The notes: generated by a model from the letters alone, not told the origin. A DNA stretch of 64,000 bases from Allobosea sp. 47.2.35 (GCF_024655635.1 NZ_JANLGI010000001.1:310001-374000); one strand, 5' to 3'. Positions 53,198-62,024 are shown, numbered from the stretch's first letter. Translations and numbers: made by a program.

Positions 53198-53202
53198 CGC
53201 CG

Positions 53203-54453
53203 ATGGTCGATCACGACGACGATGATTGCGAACGGATGACGCCATCGCGCCGCGCCATCCTCGGTGCGGCGGGTGCGCTCTTCGCCTGGTCCTTCGTGCC
53301 GAAATTCGCCTATGCGGCGGCGGGTTCGCGTGATCCGCGCTTCCTGCTGGTGATCCTGCGCGGCGCGCTCGACGGGCTCTCGGCCGTGCCGCCGATCGGC
53401 GATCCCGATTATGCCGGCTTACGCGAGGGCATCGCGCTCGCCAAGGACGGGCCGGAGGCGGCGCTGCCGCTCGATGGCTTCTTCTATCTGCATCCGGCCA
53501 TGCCGAACCTCGCGCGGCTCTACAAGCAGGGGCAGGCGACGATCGTCCATGCCGCGGCGACCGGCTATCGCGAGCGCTCGCATTTCGACGGGCAGGACGT
53601 TCTGGAAAGCGGCCAGCCGGGAGCGGGCGCGACCCAGACCGGCTGGCTCAACTGCCTGATCGCGAACCTGCCGGCCGGTGAGGGCATCTCGCGCAAGGGC
53701 GTGCTCGGCGTCGGCGTCGTGCCGCCGCTGGTGGTGCGAGGCGATGCGCCGGTGCTGGGCTGGGCGCCGCCACGCATGGCGCGTGCCGGCAGCGACCTGA
53801 CGATGCGGCTCGCCGATCTCTACGGCCAGCGCGACCCAGGCCTGGCGCGCGCGCTGGCGCAGGCGATCGAGACCGAAGGCCTGGCGCAAAGGCGCGGCAT
53901 GGCCGGTGAGCAGAAGGGCGGCGGCGGGCCGGATACGGCCGATGGCATGCGCCGCATCGCGGAGGGCGCGGCAGCGCTGGTCGGGGCCGATGACGGGCCG
54001 CGCATCGCGGCGCTCGCCTTCGAAGGCTGGGATACCCATGCCAACGAGGGTGGGGCCAAGGGGCGTCTCGCCAATCTGCTCGGCGGGCTCGACGGCGCCT
54101 TCGCCGCCTTCGAGCAGGGGCTCGGTCCGGTCTGGAAGGATACGGTCGTGATGGTCGCGACCGAGTTCGGGCGGACGGCGGCTGTGAACGGCACGACCGG
54201 GACCGACCATGGCACCGGCACGGTCGCCTTCCTCGTCGGAGGCGGGGTCAAGGGCGGCCGGATCGTTGCCGACTGGCCGGGCCTGAAGCCCGAGCAGCTC
54301 TACCAGAACCGCGATCTCAAGCCGACGACGGATATCCGCGCCGTAGCCAAGGGCGTGGTCTCGGAACTCTTCGGCGTGTCCGGCCCCGTGCTGGCCGAGA
54401 CGGTGTTTCCGGAGACCGGTGATCTCAAGCCGCTGCAGGGGCTGGTGGTCTAA
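53203..54453 (+). CDS. DUF1501 domain protein with Tat signal
   Basis: A 416-residue protein with a twin-arginine signal (PSRRAILGAAGALFAW near residues 13-28), so exported folded to the periplasm. The remainder shows RDPRFLLVILRGALDGLSAV, HAAATGYRERSHFDGQDVLE and a late MVATEFGRTAAVNGTTGTDHG in an alkaline-phosphatase-like fold. The ATG at 53203 has a GGAGG site overlapping the stop of DUF1800; a GTG at 53194 would be coupled directly. Partner and export point to an unknown envelope role of the pair. Confidence 0.9.
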   Translation: MVDHDDDDCERMTPSRRAILGAAGALFAWSFVPKFAYAAAGSRDPRFLLVILRGALDGLSAVPPIGDPDYAGLREGIALAKDGPEAALPLDGFFYLHPAMPNLARLYKQGQATIVHAAATGYRERSHFDGQDVLESGQPGAGATQTGWLNCLIANLPAGEGISRKGVLGVGVVPPLVVRGDAPVLGWAPPRMARAGSDLTMRLADLYGQRDPGLARALAQAIETEGLAQRRGMAGEQKGGGGPDTADGMRRIAEGAAALVGADDGPRIAALAFEGWDTHANEGGAKGRLANLLGGLDGAFAAFEQGLGPVWKDTVVMVATEFGRTAAVNGTTGTDHGTGTVAFLVGGGVKGGRIVADWPGLKPEQLYQNRDLKPTTDIRAVAKGVVSELFGVSGPVLAETVFPETGDLKPLQGLVV

Positions 54454-54461
54454 AGGGCGCT

Positions 54462-54500
54462 GTCATTCTCGGGCGACGCCAGGCGCGGCCCGAGAATGAC
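54462..54500. terminator. Bidirectional hairpin between DUF1501 and leuD
   Basis: Perfect 13-base arms GTCATTCTCGGGC (54462-54474) and GCCCGAGAATGAC (54488-54500) with a 13-base loop, between convergent genes. It resembles a shortened Rhizobiales intergenic palindrome of the GTCATTCTCGGGC class. No long T-run is seen on either side, so it may act as a bidirectional transcript end by structure. Confidence 0.55.
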
Positions 54501-54508
54501 GTTTGAGC

Positions 54509-55111
54509 TCAAGCCCAGGCGCGCTGCTTCAGCTTTTCCTCGTAGGCGTCGATCTTCGTGCCCTTCTCCATGGTCAGGCCGATATCGTCGAGGCCGTTGA
54601 GCAGGCAGTGCTTGCGGAACGGGTCGATCTCGAACGTGATCTCGCCGCCGTCCGGGCCCTTGATCGTCTGGTTCTGGAGGTCGATCGTCAGCGTCGCGTT
54701 GGAGCCGCGCTCGGCATCGTCGAACAACATGTCGAGCTGCTCGGGTGTGACCTTGATCGGCAGGATGCCGTTCTTGAAGCAGTTATTGTAGAAAATGTCG
54801 GCGAAGCTGGTGGAGATCACGCAGCGGATGCCGAAATCGAGCAACGCCCAAGGCGCGTGCTCGCGCGACGAGCCGCAGCCGAAATTGTCGCCGGCAACGA
54901 GGATCTCGGCCTTGCGATAGGCCGGCTGGTTCAGCACGAAATCGGGGTTCTCCGAGCCGTCGTCCTTGTAGCGCATCTCCGAGAACAAAGCGGTGCCGAG
55001 GCCGGTGCGCTTGATTGTCTTCAGGTACTGCTTGGGGATGATCATGTCGGTATCGACATTGACCACCTTCATGGGGGCGGGCGTCGAGGTCAGGGTGGTG
55101 AAGGGCTGCAT
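54509..55111 (-). CDS. leuD: 3-isopropylmalate dehydratase small subunit
   Basis: LeuD completes isopropylmalate isomerase with LeuC, converting 2- to 3-isopropylmalate in leucine synthesis. The 200-residue product has [20 protein letters not shown] near the start and [20 protein letters not shown] in the swivel domain. Length and start ([14 protein letters not shown]) fit. Three unrelated genes lie between it and leuC in the same direction, which is unusual. Confidence 0.95.
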   Translation of the reverse strand: MQPFTTLTSTPAPMKVVNVDTDMIIPKQYLKTIKRTGLGTALFSEMRYKDDGSENPDFVLNQPAYRKAEILVAGDNFGCGSSREHAPWALLDFGIRCVISTSFADIFYNNCFKNGILPIKVTPEQLDMLFDDAERGSNATLTIDLQNQTIKGPDGGEITFEIDPFRKHCLLNGLDDIGLTMEKGTKIDAYEEKLKQRAWA

Positions 55112-55160
55112 GGCGGAAGCTCCGATGGGCCTTTTGGCGATGTTCTTGCGGTGAAGTTTT

Positions 55161-55793
55161 TCAGAGTTGCGAGGTCAGCAGCTTGAAGCTGGCGAAGGTG
55201 AAGAAGGCGGCGAGGCAGGCCTCGGCCTTGCGGCGGATGCGGCGGTAAACCGCGATCATCGATGCCGTCGAGAACAGCACGGCATAGAACTGGTTGATCG
55301 CGAGCGAGATCAGCATGCAGCCGATGATGATGGCGTAGAGGACGACCGGCGGCGTATCGGGCCGCAGGGCCAGCGCGATGATCGCCGTCCAGCTCAGGAT
55401 CGCCTTCGGATTGGTGATATGCATCAGGTAGCCGCGCAGGAAGGTGCGGCGACCTGATGCCACCAGCTTCGCCGGAGGCATCTCGGCGCGCATCGCCGAG
55501 CGTGCGGAACGCCAGGCGAGGAAGAGCAGGTAGAGGCCGCCGACGATCTTGATGGCGTAGAGCGCGCCCGGATGGGCCACGATCAGACCCGTGACGCCGA
55601 TCGCGGCCAGGATACCCCATGTCAGGGAGCCGGCGGTGACGCCGAGCGCCAGGGTGGAGCCGGCGCTGCGGCCGCGTTCCATCGAGGTCGCCATGATCTG
55701 GAGATTGCTCGGACCGGGGCTCGCGACCGCCAGGATGAAGGCGGAATAGACCAGCATCAGGCCGGGCAGGTTGCGGATCAGCTCGTCCAACAT
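55161..55793 (-). CDS. LysE-family transporter embedded in the leuCD run
   Basis: A 210-residue membrane protein with about six helices: [20 protein letters not shown] near residues 13-32 carries the PGP motif and [16 protein letters not shown] matches the family. It probably exports an amino acid. Its position between leuC and leuD suggests a link to leucine or branched-chain overflow, but this is inference. It lies 49 bases upstream of leuD and follows a metallopeptidase gene by three bases. Confidence 0.9.
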   Translation of the reverse strand: MLDELIRNLPGLMLVYSAFILAVASPGPSNLQIMATSMERGRSAGSTLALGVTAGSLTWGILAAIGVTGLIVAHPGALYAIKIVGGLYLLFLAWRSARSAMRAEMPPAKLVASGRRTFLRGYLMHITNPKAILSWTAIIALALRPDTPPVVLYAIIIGCMLISLAINQFYAVLFSTASMIAVYRRIRRKAEACLAAFFTFASFKLLTSQL

Positions 55794-55796
55794 GGC

Positions 55797-56246
55797 CTAA
55801 CGCTCCGCCGCGGCTTCGATGGCTTCCATGTCCTCGTCGGAGAAGCCGAAATGGTGGCCGATCTCGTGGACCATGACATGGGTGACGATCGAGCCGAGGC
55901 TCTCGTCATGTTCAGCCCAGTAGTCGAGGATCGGACGGCGATAGAGGTGGATGGTGTTGGGCATCTGGCCGGTCTGCGGAGCATAGCCCTGCTGCGGCAG
56001 GCCGATGCCGCTGAACAGGCCGAGCAGGTCGAACGGGCTTTCCGCCTCCAGCTCCTTCAGCACATCGTCCTCGGGAAACTCGGTGACGTTGAAGATCACG
56101 TCCGAGCAGAGCGCGCGGAATTCCTCCGGCAGGCGGTCGAAAGCGGCCTGGGCCAGAACCTCGAACGCTGCCTGCGACGGCGCCTTGACGCCGTCCCAGT
56201 CGATCTCTGCTGTTGTCGTGACCCTGGCGTCCACGGTCTTGCCCAT
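55797..56246 (-). CDS. Minimal zincin-like metallopeptidase (HEIGHHFG)
   Basis: A 149-residue protein with the zinc site VMVHEIGHHFG at about residues 129-139; the HExxH gives two ligands, and a third is likely the later Asp or His. It is cytosolic, with no signal peptide. VIFNVTEFPEDDVL and MPNTIHLYRRPILDYW match the small DUF1025/metallopeptidase family, whose substrates are unknown. The ATG at 56246 overlaps by one base (TGATG) the stop of the small membrane gene upstream. Confidence 0.9.
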   Translation of the reverse strand: MGKTVDARVTTTAEIDWDGVKAPSQAAFEVLAQAAFDRLPEEFRALCSDVIFNVTEFPEDDVLKELEAESPFDLLGLFSGIGLPQQGYAPQTGQMPNTIHLYRRPILDYWAEHDESLGSIVTHVMVHEIGHHFGFSDEDMEAIEAAAER

Positions 56247-56491
56247 CACCAGATTTTCAGTTGGTGGCCGAGCCACCAGGCCAGCACGATGACGCCGAGG
56301 AGCGAGAGGGAACGGCCGATCCGCCGGCCCCAGAGCTCGACCTTGTCGCCTTCGGGCGCATCGGCGCCCGAGAAATGATCGGCCGCCCGGCCCATAGAGG
56401 AGCCGAGCAGGCTTTCATTGTCGCGCTTGACCCGGTCCAGCGCCGCCTTGGATTCGGCGGCGCGGCCGGCCTCGCGGGGATCGTTCGACAT
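56246..56491 (-). CDS. Small single-helix membrane protein
   Basis: An 81-residue protein, MSNDPREAGRAAESKAALDR, with a charged helical front and one C-terminal membrane segment (SLLGVIVLAWWLGHQL near residues 63-78). It is likely an inner-membrane protein with the charged part in the cytosol. It is 23 bases downstream of leuC and overlaps the metallopeptidase start by one base, so it is co-transcribed with both. The role is unknown. Confidence 0.65.
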   Translation of the reverse strand: MSNDPREAGRAAESKAALDRVKRDNESLLGSSMGRAADHFSGADAPEGDKVELWGRRIGRSLSLLGVIVLAWWLGHQLKIW

Positions 56492-56514
56492 GGTCAGCTC
56501 CCCGCCTCTTCGCC

Positions 56515-57933
56515 TCAGCCCAGCGTGCGGACGTCGACGAAGCGGCCGGTGAGGGCCGCCGCCGCCGCCATCGCCGGCGAGACGAGATGCGTGCGGCCGC
56601 GATAGCCCTGACGACCCTCGAAGTTGCGGTTCGAGGTCGAGGCGGCGCGCTGGCCGGGCTTGAGCTGGTCGGGGTTCATGCCCAGGCACATCGAGCAGCC
56701 GGGCTCGCGCCATTCGAAGCCGGCGGCGATGAAGATCTTGTCGAGACCTTCGGCCTCGGCCTGCTCCTTCACCAGGCCGGAGCCGGGAACGATCATGCCG
56801 TAGTCGAGGCTCTCATGGAGCTTCTTGCCTTCGACGATCTTCGCGACGGTGCGCAGATCCTCGATGCGGCCATTGGTGCAGGAGCCGATCCAGATCACGT
56901 CGAGCGGGATGTCGGTGATCTTGGTGCCGGCGGTCAAACCCATATATTCGAGCGCGCGCTTCTTCGACGCGCGCTTGACCTCGTCGGCGATCAGCTCGGG
57001 ATCGGGAACCGCGCCGGTGACCGAGATCACGTCCTCGGGGCTCGTGCCCCAGGAGACAATCGGCGGCAGGTTGGCGGCGTCGAGGCGGACGACGCGGTCG
57101 AAATGCGCGCCCTCGTCGGTGCGCAGCGTCTCCCAGTAGCGCACGGCGGCGTCCCAGGCGGCGCCCTGCGGCGCCTTTGGGCGGCCCTTCAGATAGGTGA
57201 AGGCCTTCTCGTCCGGCGCGACCATGCCGGCGCGGGCACCGCCCTCGATCGACATGTTGCAGACCGTCATGCGGCCTTCCATGGTCAGGCCGCGGATGGC
57301 TTCGCCGGCATATTCGATCACCGAGCCGGTGCCGCCGGCAGTGCCGATCTCGCCGATGATGGCGAGCGTGATATCCTTGGCGCCGACGCCGGGAGCTGGC
57401 GTGCCGTCCACCTGGACGAGCATGTTCATCGCCTTCTTCTGGATCAGCGTCTGGGTGGCGAGCACATGCTCGACCTCCGAGGTGCCGATGCCGTGAGCGA
57501 GCGCACCGAAGGCGCCATGCGTCGAGGTGTGGCTGTCGCCGCAGACGATCGTCGTGCCGGGCAGGGTGAAGCCCTGCTCGGGGCCGACGATGTGGACGAT
57601 GCCCTGGCGCTTGTCGAGCTCGTTGAAATACTCGACGCCGAAGTCGCGGGCGTTCCTGGCGAGCGCCTCGACCTGGATGCGGCTTTCCTCTTCGGCGATG
57701 CCCTTGGTGCGGTCGGTCGTCGGGATGTTGTGGTCGACGACGGCGAGCGTCTTTTCGGGCGCGCGGACCTTGCGGCCGGTCATGCGCAGGCCCTCGAAGG
57801 CCTGCGGGCTCGTCACCTCATGGACGAGGTGACGATCGATATAGAGCAGGCAGGTGCCGTCATCCTGCCGGTCGACGACATGGTCGTCGAAAATCTTGTC
57901 GTAGAGCGTCTGGGGACCCTTGGTCGCAGTCAT
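56515..57933 (-). CDS. leuC: 3-isopropylmalate dehydratase large subunit
   Basis: LeuC is the [4Fe-4S] subunit of isopropylmalate isomerase. The 472-residue product has the cluster cysteines in [15 protein letters not shown] and [12 protein letters not shown], with [20 protein letters not shown] upstream. It starts [21 protein letters not shown] leader with a candidate small ORF and hairpins precedes it. The order leuC-TM protein-zincin-LysE-leuD is not the usual tight leuCD pair. Confidence 0.96.
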   Translation of the reverse strand: MTATKGPQTLYDKIFDDHVVDRQDDGTCLLYIDRHLVHEVTSPQAFEGLRMTGRKVRAPEKTLAVVDHNIPTTDRTKGIAEEESRIQVEALARNARDFGVEYFNELDKRQGIVHIVGPEQGFTLPGTTIVCGDSHTSTHGAFGALAHGIGTSEVEHVLATQTLIQKKAMNMLVQVDGTPAPGVGAKDITLAIIGEIGTAGGTGSVIEYAGEAIRGLTMEGRMTVCNMSIEGGARAGMVAPDEKAFTYLKGRPKAPQGAAWDAAVRYWETLRTDEGAHFDRVVRLDAANLPPIVSWGTSPEDVISVTGAVPDPELIADEVKRASKKRALEYMGLTAGTKITDIPLDVIWIGSCTNGRIEDLRTVAKIVEGKKLHESLDYGMIVPGSGLVKEQAEAEGLDKIFIAAGFEWREPGCSMCLGMNPDQLKPGQRAASTSNRNFEGRQGYRGRTHLVSPAMAAAAALTGRFVDVRTLG

Positions 57934-57998
57934 GGCTTGTTCTCGGTCTTCTGAAATCTGCTTGTGAGATCATGCGCCGGTTCGCTGGAGCCGGCACG

Positions 57999-58040
57999 CA
58001 AAAACAGGTCGCCTGTCGCCGGCCGCACGGAGGCGGCCGG
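57999..58040 (-). promoter_or_regulatory. Candidate attenuator upstream of leuC
   Basis: Reading on the minus strand, a strong stem has arms CCGGCCGC and GCGGCCGG (58019-58026 with 58033-58040). It is followed by a short stem ACAGG/CCTGT around CGA and then TTTTT (about 57999-58015). This resembles an antiterminator plus terminator before a biosynthetic gene. The strong stem lies just after the stop of a 57-codon reading frame. Leucine control is inferred, not shown. Confidence 0.4.
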
Positions 58041-58042
58041 TC

Positions 58043-58216
58043 TCAGGCGCCGGTAAGGCCTGCGGCAATCGAAGCGGTGAAGCGGCCGAAGAAGCGCCAG
58101 GGCAAACGGGCATGGTCGTGCAGCGCGGCAAAGTCCTGCGTCGTCGGCAGGGGTGGCAGATGGCCCTCTCCCTGCACGGCGCTGAAGCGCTGCAAATGAT
58201 GCTCACACGGCGACAT
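58043..58216 (-). CDS. Candidate small ORF upstream of leuC (57 residues)
   Basis: A reading frame of 57 codons, ATG at 58216, giving MSPCEHHLQRFSAVQGEGHL and later HARLPWRFFGRFTASIAAG. Third-position bases are mostly G or C (about three quarters), as in real genes here. It has no clear ribosome site (AACAGTAGCC precedes it), no signal and no known family. It contains seven leucines, not clustered as in a classic leucine leader peptide. Its stop abuts the attenuator-like stem before leuC. It may be a small protein gene or chance. Confidence 0.4.
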   Translation of the reverse strand: MSPCEHHLQRFSAVQGEGHLPPLPTTQDFAALHDHARLPWRFFGRFTASIAAGLTGA

Positions 58217-58359
58217 GGCTACTGTTTAGCAGTTCCAATCAAGACGGACAATCGATGCCGTTGCAGCCGCGCCATCGGCGTGACGCAAGGGTGACGGCGC
58301 GATAGCATCCCTTGCACGGGCCTGCATCTTCACGGCGTTTCCGACCAGGGAGTGGAAGC

Positions 58360-58764
58360 ATGAGGATTTCGGCAATCGCGGTTGCGGCCGCTCTTCTGCA
58401 GTTCGCTCCAGCCTTCGCGCAGGCTCAGGGGAAAGCGCCTGCGGCCGTGCAGAAGGAGTTCGATGGCTTCATCGGAAAATTCCGCGCGGCGCTGAAGGCG
58501 AATGATGCAACAGCCGTCGCTGCACTGACGCAACTGCCCTTCATGGCCGACGATACCGTTCGCGACGCGGCGCAGTTCCGCGCCAAGGCCTATCAGCGCG
58601 ATTTCACGGCCAAGAACCGCGCCTGCCTCCAGCGCACAAAGCCCGTCTACGCCGTCGACGGTAACAAAAACGACGTCTATTCCGTCATCTGCGGAGGGAG
58701 CATCTTCACCTTCACAAGAACGCCCGCCGGATTCCTCTTCACCGATCTGGACACGAACGATTGA
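58360..58764 (+). CDS. Secreted protein of unknown function
   Basis: A 134-residue protein with a signal peptide (MRISAIAVAAALLQFAPAFA, then QAQG). The mature part has two cysteines (in RACLQRT and VICGGS) and a compact alpha/beta look with repeated FDGFIGKFRAALKANDATAV-type and YSVICGGSIFTFTRTPAG-type segments. A nuclear-transport-factor-2-like fold is possible. The ATG at 58360 follows GGGAGTGGAAGC. It is convergent with the HlyD gene. I do not recognise the family. Confidence 0.7.
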   Translation: MRISAIAVAAALLQFAPAFAQAQGKAPAAVQKEFDGFIGKFRAALKANDATAVAALTQLPFMADDTVRDAAQFRAKAYQRDFTAKNRACLQRTKPVYAVDGNKNDVYSVICGGSIFTFTRTPAGFLFTDLDTND

Positions 58765-58781
58765 TCGTCCGTACCGGCCCG

Positions 58782-59822
58782 TCAGGGCCGTGAGGTGTCG
58801 ACGCTGACGACGACGGACATGCCGGGCGCCAGACGCTCGGCGAGGGGCTGGCCGGGATCGACGGCGATCCGCACCGGCACGCGCTGGGCGATCTTGATGA
58901 AGTTGCCGGTGGCGTTCTCGGGCCGGATCACGCTGAACTCGGAGCCGGCCGCCGGCGAGAAGCGCTCGATCGTTCCCGTCAGGCGGGCATGGCGCAGCGC
59001 ATCGACGGTGAAGCTGACCGGCTGGCCGGTGCGCATGCCGGCAAGTTGCGTCTCCTTGAAATTGGCGACGACCCAGACCTGGTTCGGCACCAGCGCCATC
59101 AATTGCGTGCCGGCCGAGACGTACTGCCCGAGCCGCGCCTGGATCTCGCCCAGCCGGCCGTCCTGTGGAGCGGTTATGCGGGTATTGCTCAGGTCGATCT
59201 CGGCGAGATGGACGGCGGCCTCCGCACCCTCGACCGCTGCCACCAGCGACTGGCGATTGACGATCGCGGTCTGGACATCCTGCCGGGCGACGTCCACGGC
59301 GGCATTGGTCGCTGTGATGGAGGCGCGGGCCTGGTCGAGCGCCTGCTGGCTCTGGTCCGTCGAGGTCTGGCTGACGACGCCGCGCTCGCGCAGCGGCTCG
59401 ATCCGGCCCCAGTTGGCCTCGGCCGTGCGGAGCGCCGCCTCGGCGCTGGCGACATTGGCGACGGCGGCGCGCAGGCGGGCCTCGGCCGCCGCACGCGACT
59501 GATCCGAATTGGCGAGCGCGGCGCGCTGGGCGGCGAGGCCGGCGCGGGCCTGCTCCAGCTTCTGGGTGAAGATGCGGTCGTCGATGCGCAGGAGCAGGTC
59601 GCCCTTCTTCACCGTCGCGAAATCCTGCACCGGGACCTCGGCGACATAGCCGGCGAGCTGCGGCGCGATGATCGTGACCTGCCCGCGCACATAGGCGTTC
59701 TCGGTCATCTCGATCGCGCTGGCGAAGGGTGGCAGCCGCCAGGCGTAGAGGATGATGCCGAGGCCGACGAGGCCGATGGCGAGCGCGACATAGGTCGAGA
59801 CGGAGCGGAGGATGCGAGACAT
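58782..59822 (-). CDS. HlyD/EmrA-type membrane fusion protein
   Basis: A 346-residue adaptor with one N-terminal membrane helix (about 8-28), a biotinyl-lipoyl-like domain (VTIIAPQLAGYVAEVPVQDF near residues 48-67), a coiled-coil hairpin (about 80-185), the second lipoyl half (ITAPQDGRLGEIQARLGQYV) and a beta-barrel. Its partner is the 14-helix transporter encoded just upstream, and a TolC-type outer protein elsewhere would complete the pump. It follows the transporter gene by five bases. Confidence 0.93.
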   Translation of the reverse strand: MSRILRSVSTYVALAIGLVGLGIILYAWRLPPFASAIEMTENAYVRGQVTIIAPQLAGYVAEVPVQDFATVKKGDLLLRIDDRIFTQKLEQARAGLAAQRAALANSDQSRAAAEARLRAAVANVASAEAALRTAEANWGRIEPLRERGVVSQTSTDQSQQALDQARASITATNAAVDVARQDVQTAIVNRQSLVAAVEGAEAAVHLAEIDLSNTRITAPQDGRLGEIQARLGQYVSAGTQLMALVPNQVWVVANFKETQLAGMRTGQPVSFTVDALRHARLTGTIERFSPAAGSEFSVIRPENATGNFIKIAQRVPVRIAVDPGQPLAERLAPGMSVVVSVDTSRP

Positions 59823-59827
59823 GGCGG

Positions 59828-61456
59828 TCAGGGTGCTGGTTGAGCGACGGAGGCGGCGGGCTTGCGCAATTGCAGATAGGCGAGATGCGCGAGCAGGCCT
59901 GCTAGGGCGAGGGCGGCGATCGTGGAAATCAGCATGAAGGCGTCGTTGTAGGCGAGGACGATGGCCTCTTGAGAGGCTCGCTGGGTGAGCAGCGTCACGC
60001 CTTCCGCCCGCAGCAGCGTCGGGTCGGTCAGGACATGGCTATAGATCCCGCCAAACTGGTTGACGCGCTGGGCGAAGAACGGATCGGACAGGACGAAATG
60101 CTCGGCCAACACGTTGAAGTGGAACGTGGTGCGCAAGGTGATGAAGGTTCCGAAGATGGCGGAGCCGAGCAGGCCGCCGATGCTCTGCGTGAACAGGAAC
60201 ACCGTGATGAAGCTCAGGATGTAGAGCGGGCCGCGCGCGATCGCGCTGCCCATGCCCTGCGCCATCGCGGCCGGCAGAAAGAGCCCGGAGCCATAGGCGA
60301 CCAGCGTCTGGCTCAGCCAGATGTCGTGCGGCCTTGTCTGGCTGGTGGCGCCGCTGTCGAGCCAGGCGCCGAGCGCGACGCAGGCGAGGGCCGTGCCGTA
60401 GAACCAGTTCTCCCGGCCCGGCCGCAGCAGCAGCGCGCAGGTGACGCCGCCGGCGAGGATCGCGCAGAGGATCACGCCGTAGAGCGACAGGGTCTGCTCG
60501 TTCTGGATGCCGAGCGCCTGGAAGAAATTGGAGGCGCCGACCGTCTGCTCGGCCAGCACGATGCGCATCAGCAGCAAAGCGCCGGCGAAATGCAGCGTCG
60601 TCGGGCTGGTCAGCCAGCGGATGTCGATGAGTGGGCTGTCGCGGTGGAGTTCGGCGATCACCGCCAGCGTCAGGCAGATCACGGCGCAGGCGAGGAGCCA
60701 GCCCAGCCAGGGCGCCTCGAACCACCAGTAGATGCGGCCCAGGCTGAGCGCGACGGCGATCGAGCCGAAGCCGATCGCGATCAGGATATAGCTGACGATA
60801 TCGCGCGGGCCGATGCATTTGACGCGCGGCGGCGTGGTCAGGGGCAGCGCATAGACGAAGCCGAAGGCGACCATGGCGAGGCCCATCTCGAACAGCGTCA
60901 GGCCATGGAAGCCGCCGAGATCGAGCAGCCAGGGTGAGATCAGGCGCGTCACGGGGATGCCGAGCGTGGTGTTGGTCAGCGCCAGCGAGAGGCCGACGGT
61001 GAGCTTCTTCTGCGGCGGCAAGGGCTCGATCATGTAGAAGAAGGCGAGCGAGGACATCGGCGCCGCCGCCATGCCGCTCATGAAGCGCACGATCACGGCC
61101 GAGGGTAGGTCGTGGACGACGGTGAGGTTCAGGAAGGCGGCGAGCACGAAGCCGGCGAGGCTCACCTCGGCGAAATTGCGCAGGCCGTACTGCATCCGGA
61201 TCTTGATCAGGGCGATCGAGAGCGAGACGTTCGGCGCCATATAGGCGGCGATCAGCCAGTTGGTCTCGGCGATGGTGGCGCCGAGCTGGCCCTGGATCTG
61301 GTAGACATTGGTGTTGACGAGGTTCGCGCCGATCTGCTGCGTCATCGCCAGCGTCACCGAGGCGAGCATATAGGCCAGCGCGCGAGACCGCGGCATCGTC
61401 AGCCCGGCCGGCGTAGGCGGCGCGACAGGCGCGGCGGATGCTTCGGGCGTGCTCAC
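59828..61456 (-). CDS. DHA2-family multidrug efflux transporter (EmrB-like)
   Basis: A 542-residue MFS protein with about 14 helices. NTNVYQIQGQLGATIAETNW and VTLAMTQQIGANLVN near the start, and FMSGMAAAPMSSLAFFYMIE in helix 4-5 are typical of DHA2 proteins. It exports hydrophobic drugs or organic acids together with the HlyD protein. Its ATG at 61456 overlaps the MarR stop, so the three genes emrR-emrB-emrA-like are co-transcribed. Confidence 0.92.
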   Translation of the reverse strand: MSTPEASAAPVAPPTPAGLTMPRSRALAYMLASVTLAMTQQIGANLVNTNVYQIQGQLGATIAETNWLIAAYMAPNVSLSIALIKIRMQYGLRNFAEVSLAGFVLAAFLNLTVVHDLPSAVIVRFMSGMAAAPMSSLAFFYMIEPLPPQKKLTVGLSLALTNTTLGIPVTRLISPWLLDLGGFHGLTLFEMGLAMVAFGFVYALPLTTPPRVKCIGPRDIVSYILIAIGFGSIAVALSLGRIYWWFEAPWLGWLLACAVICLTLAVIAELHRDSPLIDIRWLTSPTTLHFAGALLLMRIVLAEQTVGASNFFQALGIQNEQTLSLYGVILCAILAGGVTCALLLRPGRENWFYGTALACVALGAWLDSGATSQTRPHDIWLSQTLVAYGSGLFLPAAMAQGMGSAIARGPLYILSFITVFLFTQSIGGLLGSAIFGTFITLRTTFHFNVLAEHFVLSDPFFAQRVNQFGGIYSHVLTDPTLLRAEGVTLLTQRASQEAIVLAYNDAFMLISTIAALALAGLLAHLAYLQLRKPAASVAQPAP

Positions 61457-61902
61457 GGGGCAGCGCTCCGGCCTGCCGCGATATTGCGCGAGGTGCGGCG
61501 CAGGACGTCGAGCGCCATCTCCAGCTCTTCGGGTTCGATGCCCTGCAGGATGCCGGCGCGCAGTTCGGCGAGGAAGTCGAGGATGTCCTGCGCCTGGGCG
61601 CGGGCGGTCTCGGTCAGGAAGACGCGGCGGGCGCGGCGGTCGCCCGCGACGGCGCGGCGTTCGATCATGCCGTTGCGCTCCAGCCCGTCGAGGAGCCGGA
61701 CCAGAGTCGGCTGCTCGATGTCGAGCAGGCCGGCAAGATCGGACTGGATCGGGCCGTCCGCCTTGGCGAGTTCCATCAGCAGGCGCGCCCGCGACAGGGT
61801 CAGGCCCATGTCGCGCGCACGGTCGTCGACGAGCGCGCGCAGCTTGCGGTTGACGGCGGCAAGCTCGCCGGTGAACGCGGCCTGAAGCTGGGTGAGGTCC
61901 AT
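61453..61902 (-). CDS. MarR/EmrR-type repressor of the efflux operon
   Basis: A 149-residue MarR protein: ARDMGLTLSRARLLMELAKA near residues 29-48, SDLAGLLDIEQPTLVRLLDG as the helix-turn-helix, and AVAGDRRARRVFLTE as the wing. It is the first gene of the efflux operon and likely controls it by binding the palindrome just upstream. Phenolic or other hydrophobic inducers are usual for the family; the one here is unknown. Confidence 0.94.
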   Translation of the reverse strand: MDLTQLQAAFTGELAAVNRKLRALVDDRARDMGLTLSRARLLMELAKADGPIQSDLAGLLDIEQPTLVRLLDGLERNGMIERRAVAGDRRARRVFLTETARAQAQDILDFLAELRAGILQGIEPEELEMALDVLRRTSRNIAAGRSAAP

Positions 61903-61914
61903 GGCGCCAACATA

Positions 61915-61928
61915 AATAGCATGCTAAT
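61915..61928. promoter_or_regulatory. Near-palindromic MarR operator
   Basis: AATAGCATGCTAAT (61915-61928) is a 14-base palindrome with one mismatch and a perfect 10-base core TAGCATGCTA, ending 13 bases upstream of the MarR start. Position and form are those of a MarR autoregulatory operator. Confidence 0.65.
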
Positions 61929-61951
61929 GATCATCGTACTTATGTGTTCTG

Positions 61952-61995
61952 AAAATGCATATCAAGTTGAATTTTTCTCATTTGATATGCGTTTT
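61952..61995. promoter_or_regulatory. Long inverted repeat in the A/T-rich region before the efflux operon
   Basis: Arms of 14 bases (61952-61965 and 61982-61995), with one mismatch and a core GCATATCAA/TTGATATGC, are separated by 16 bases. The region 61915-61995 is the most A/T-rich part of the window. It could be a second operator or part of the promoter; it also lies just upstream of the rplS terminator. Confidence 0.5.
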
Positions 61996-62024
61996 TGGCA
62001 TGAGACCGTGTGACTGAAGGCAAG

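Noticed and set aside
56587-57954. A 455-residue frame antisense to leuC
   Set aside because: LeuC is certain on the other strand.
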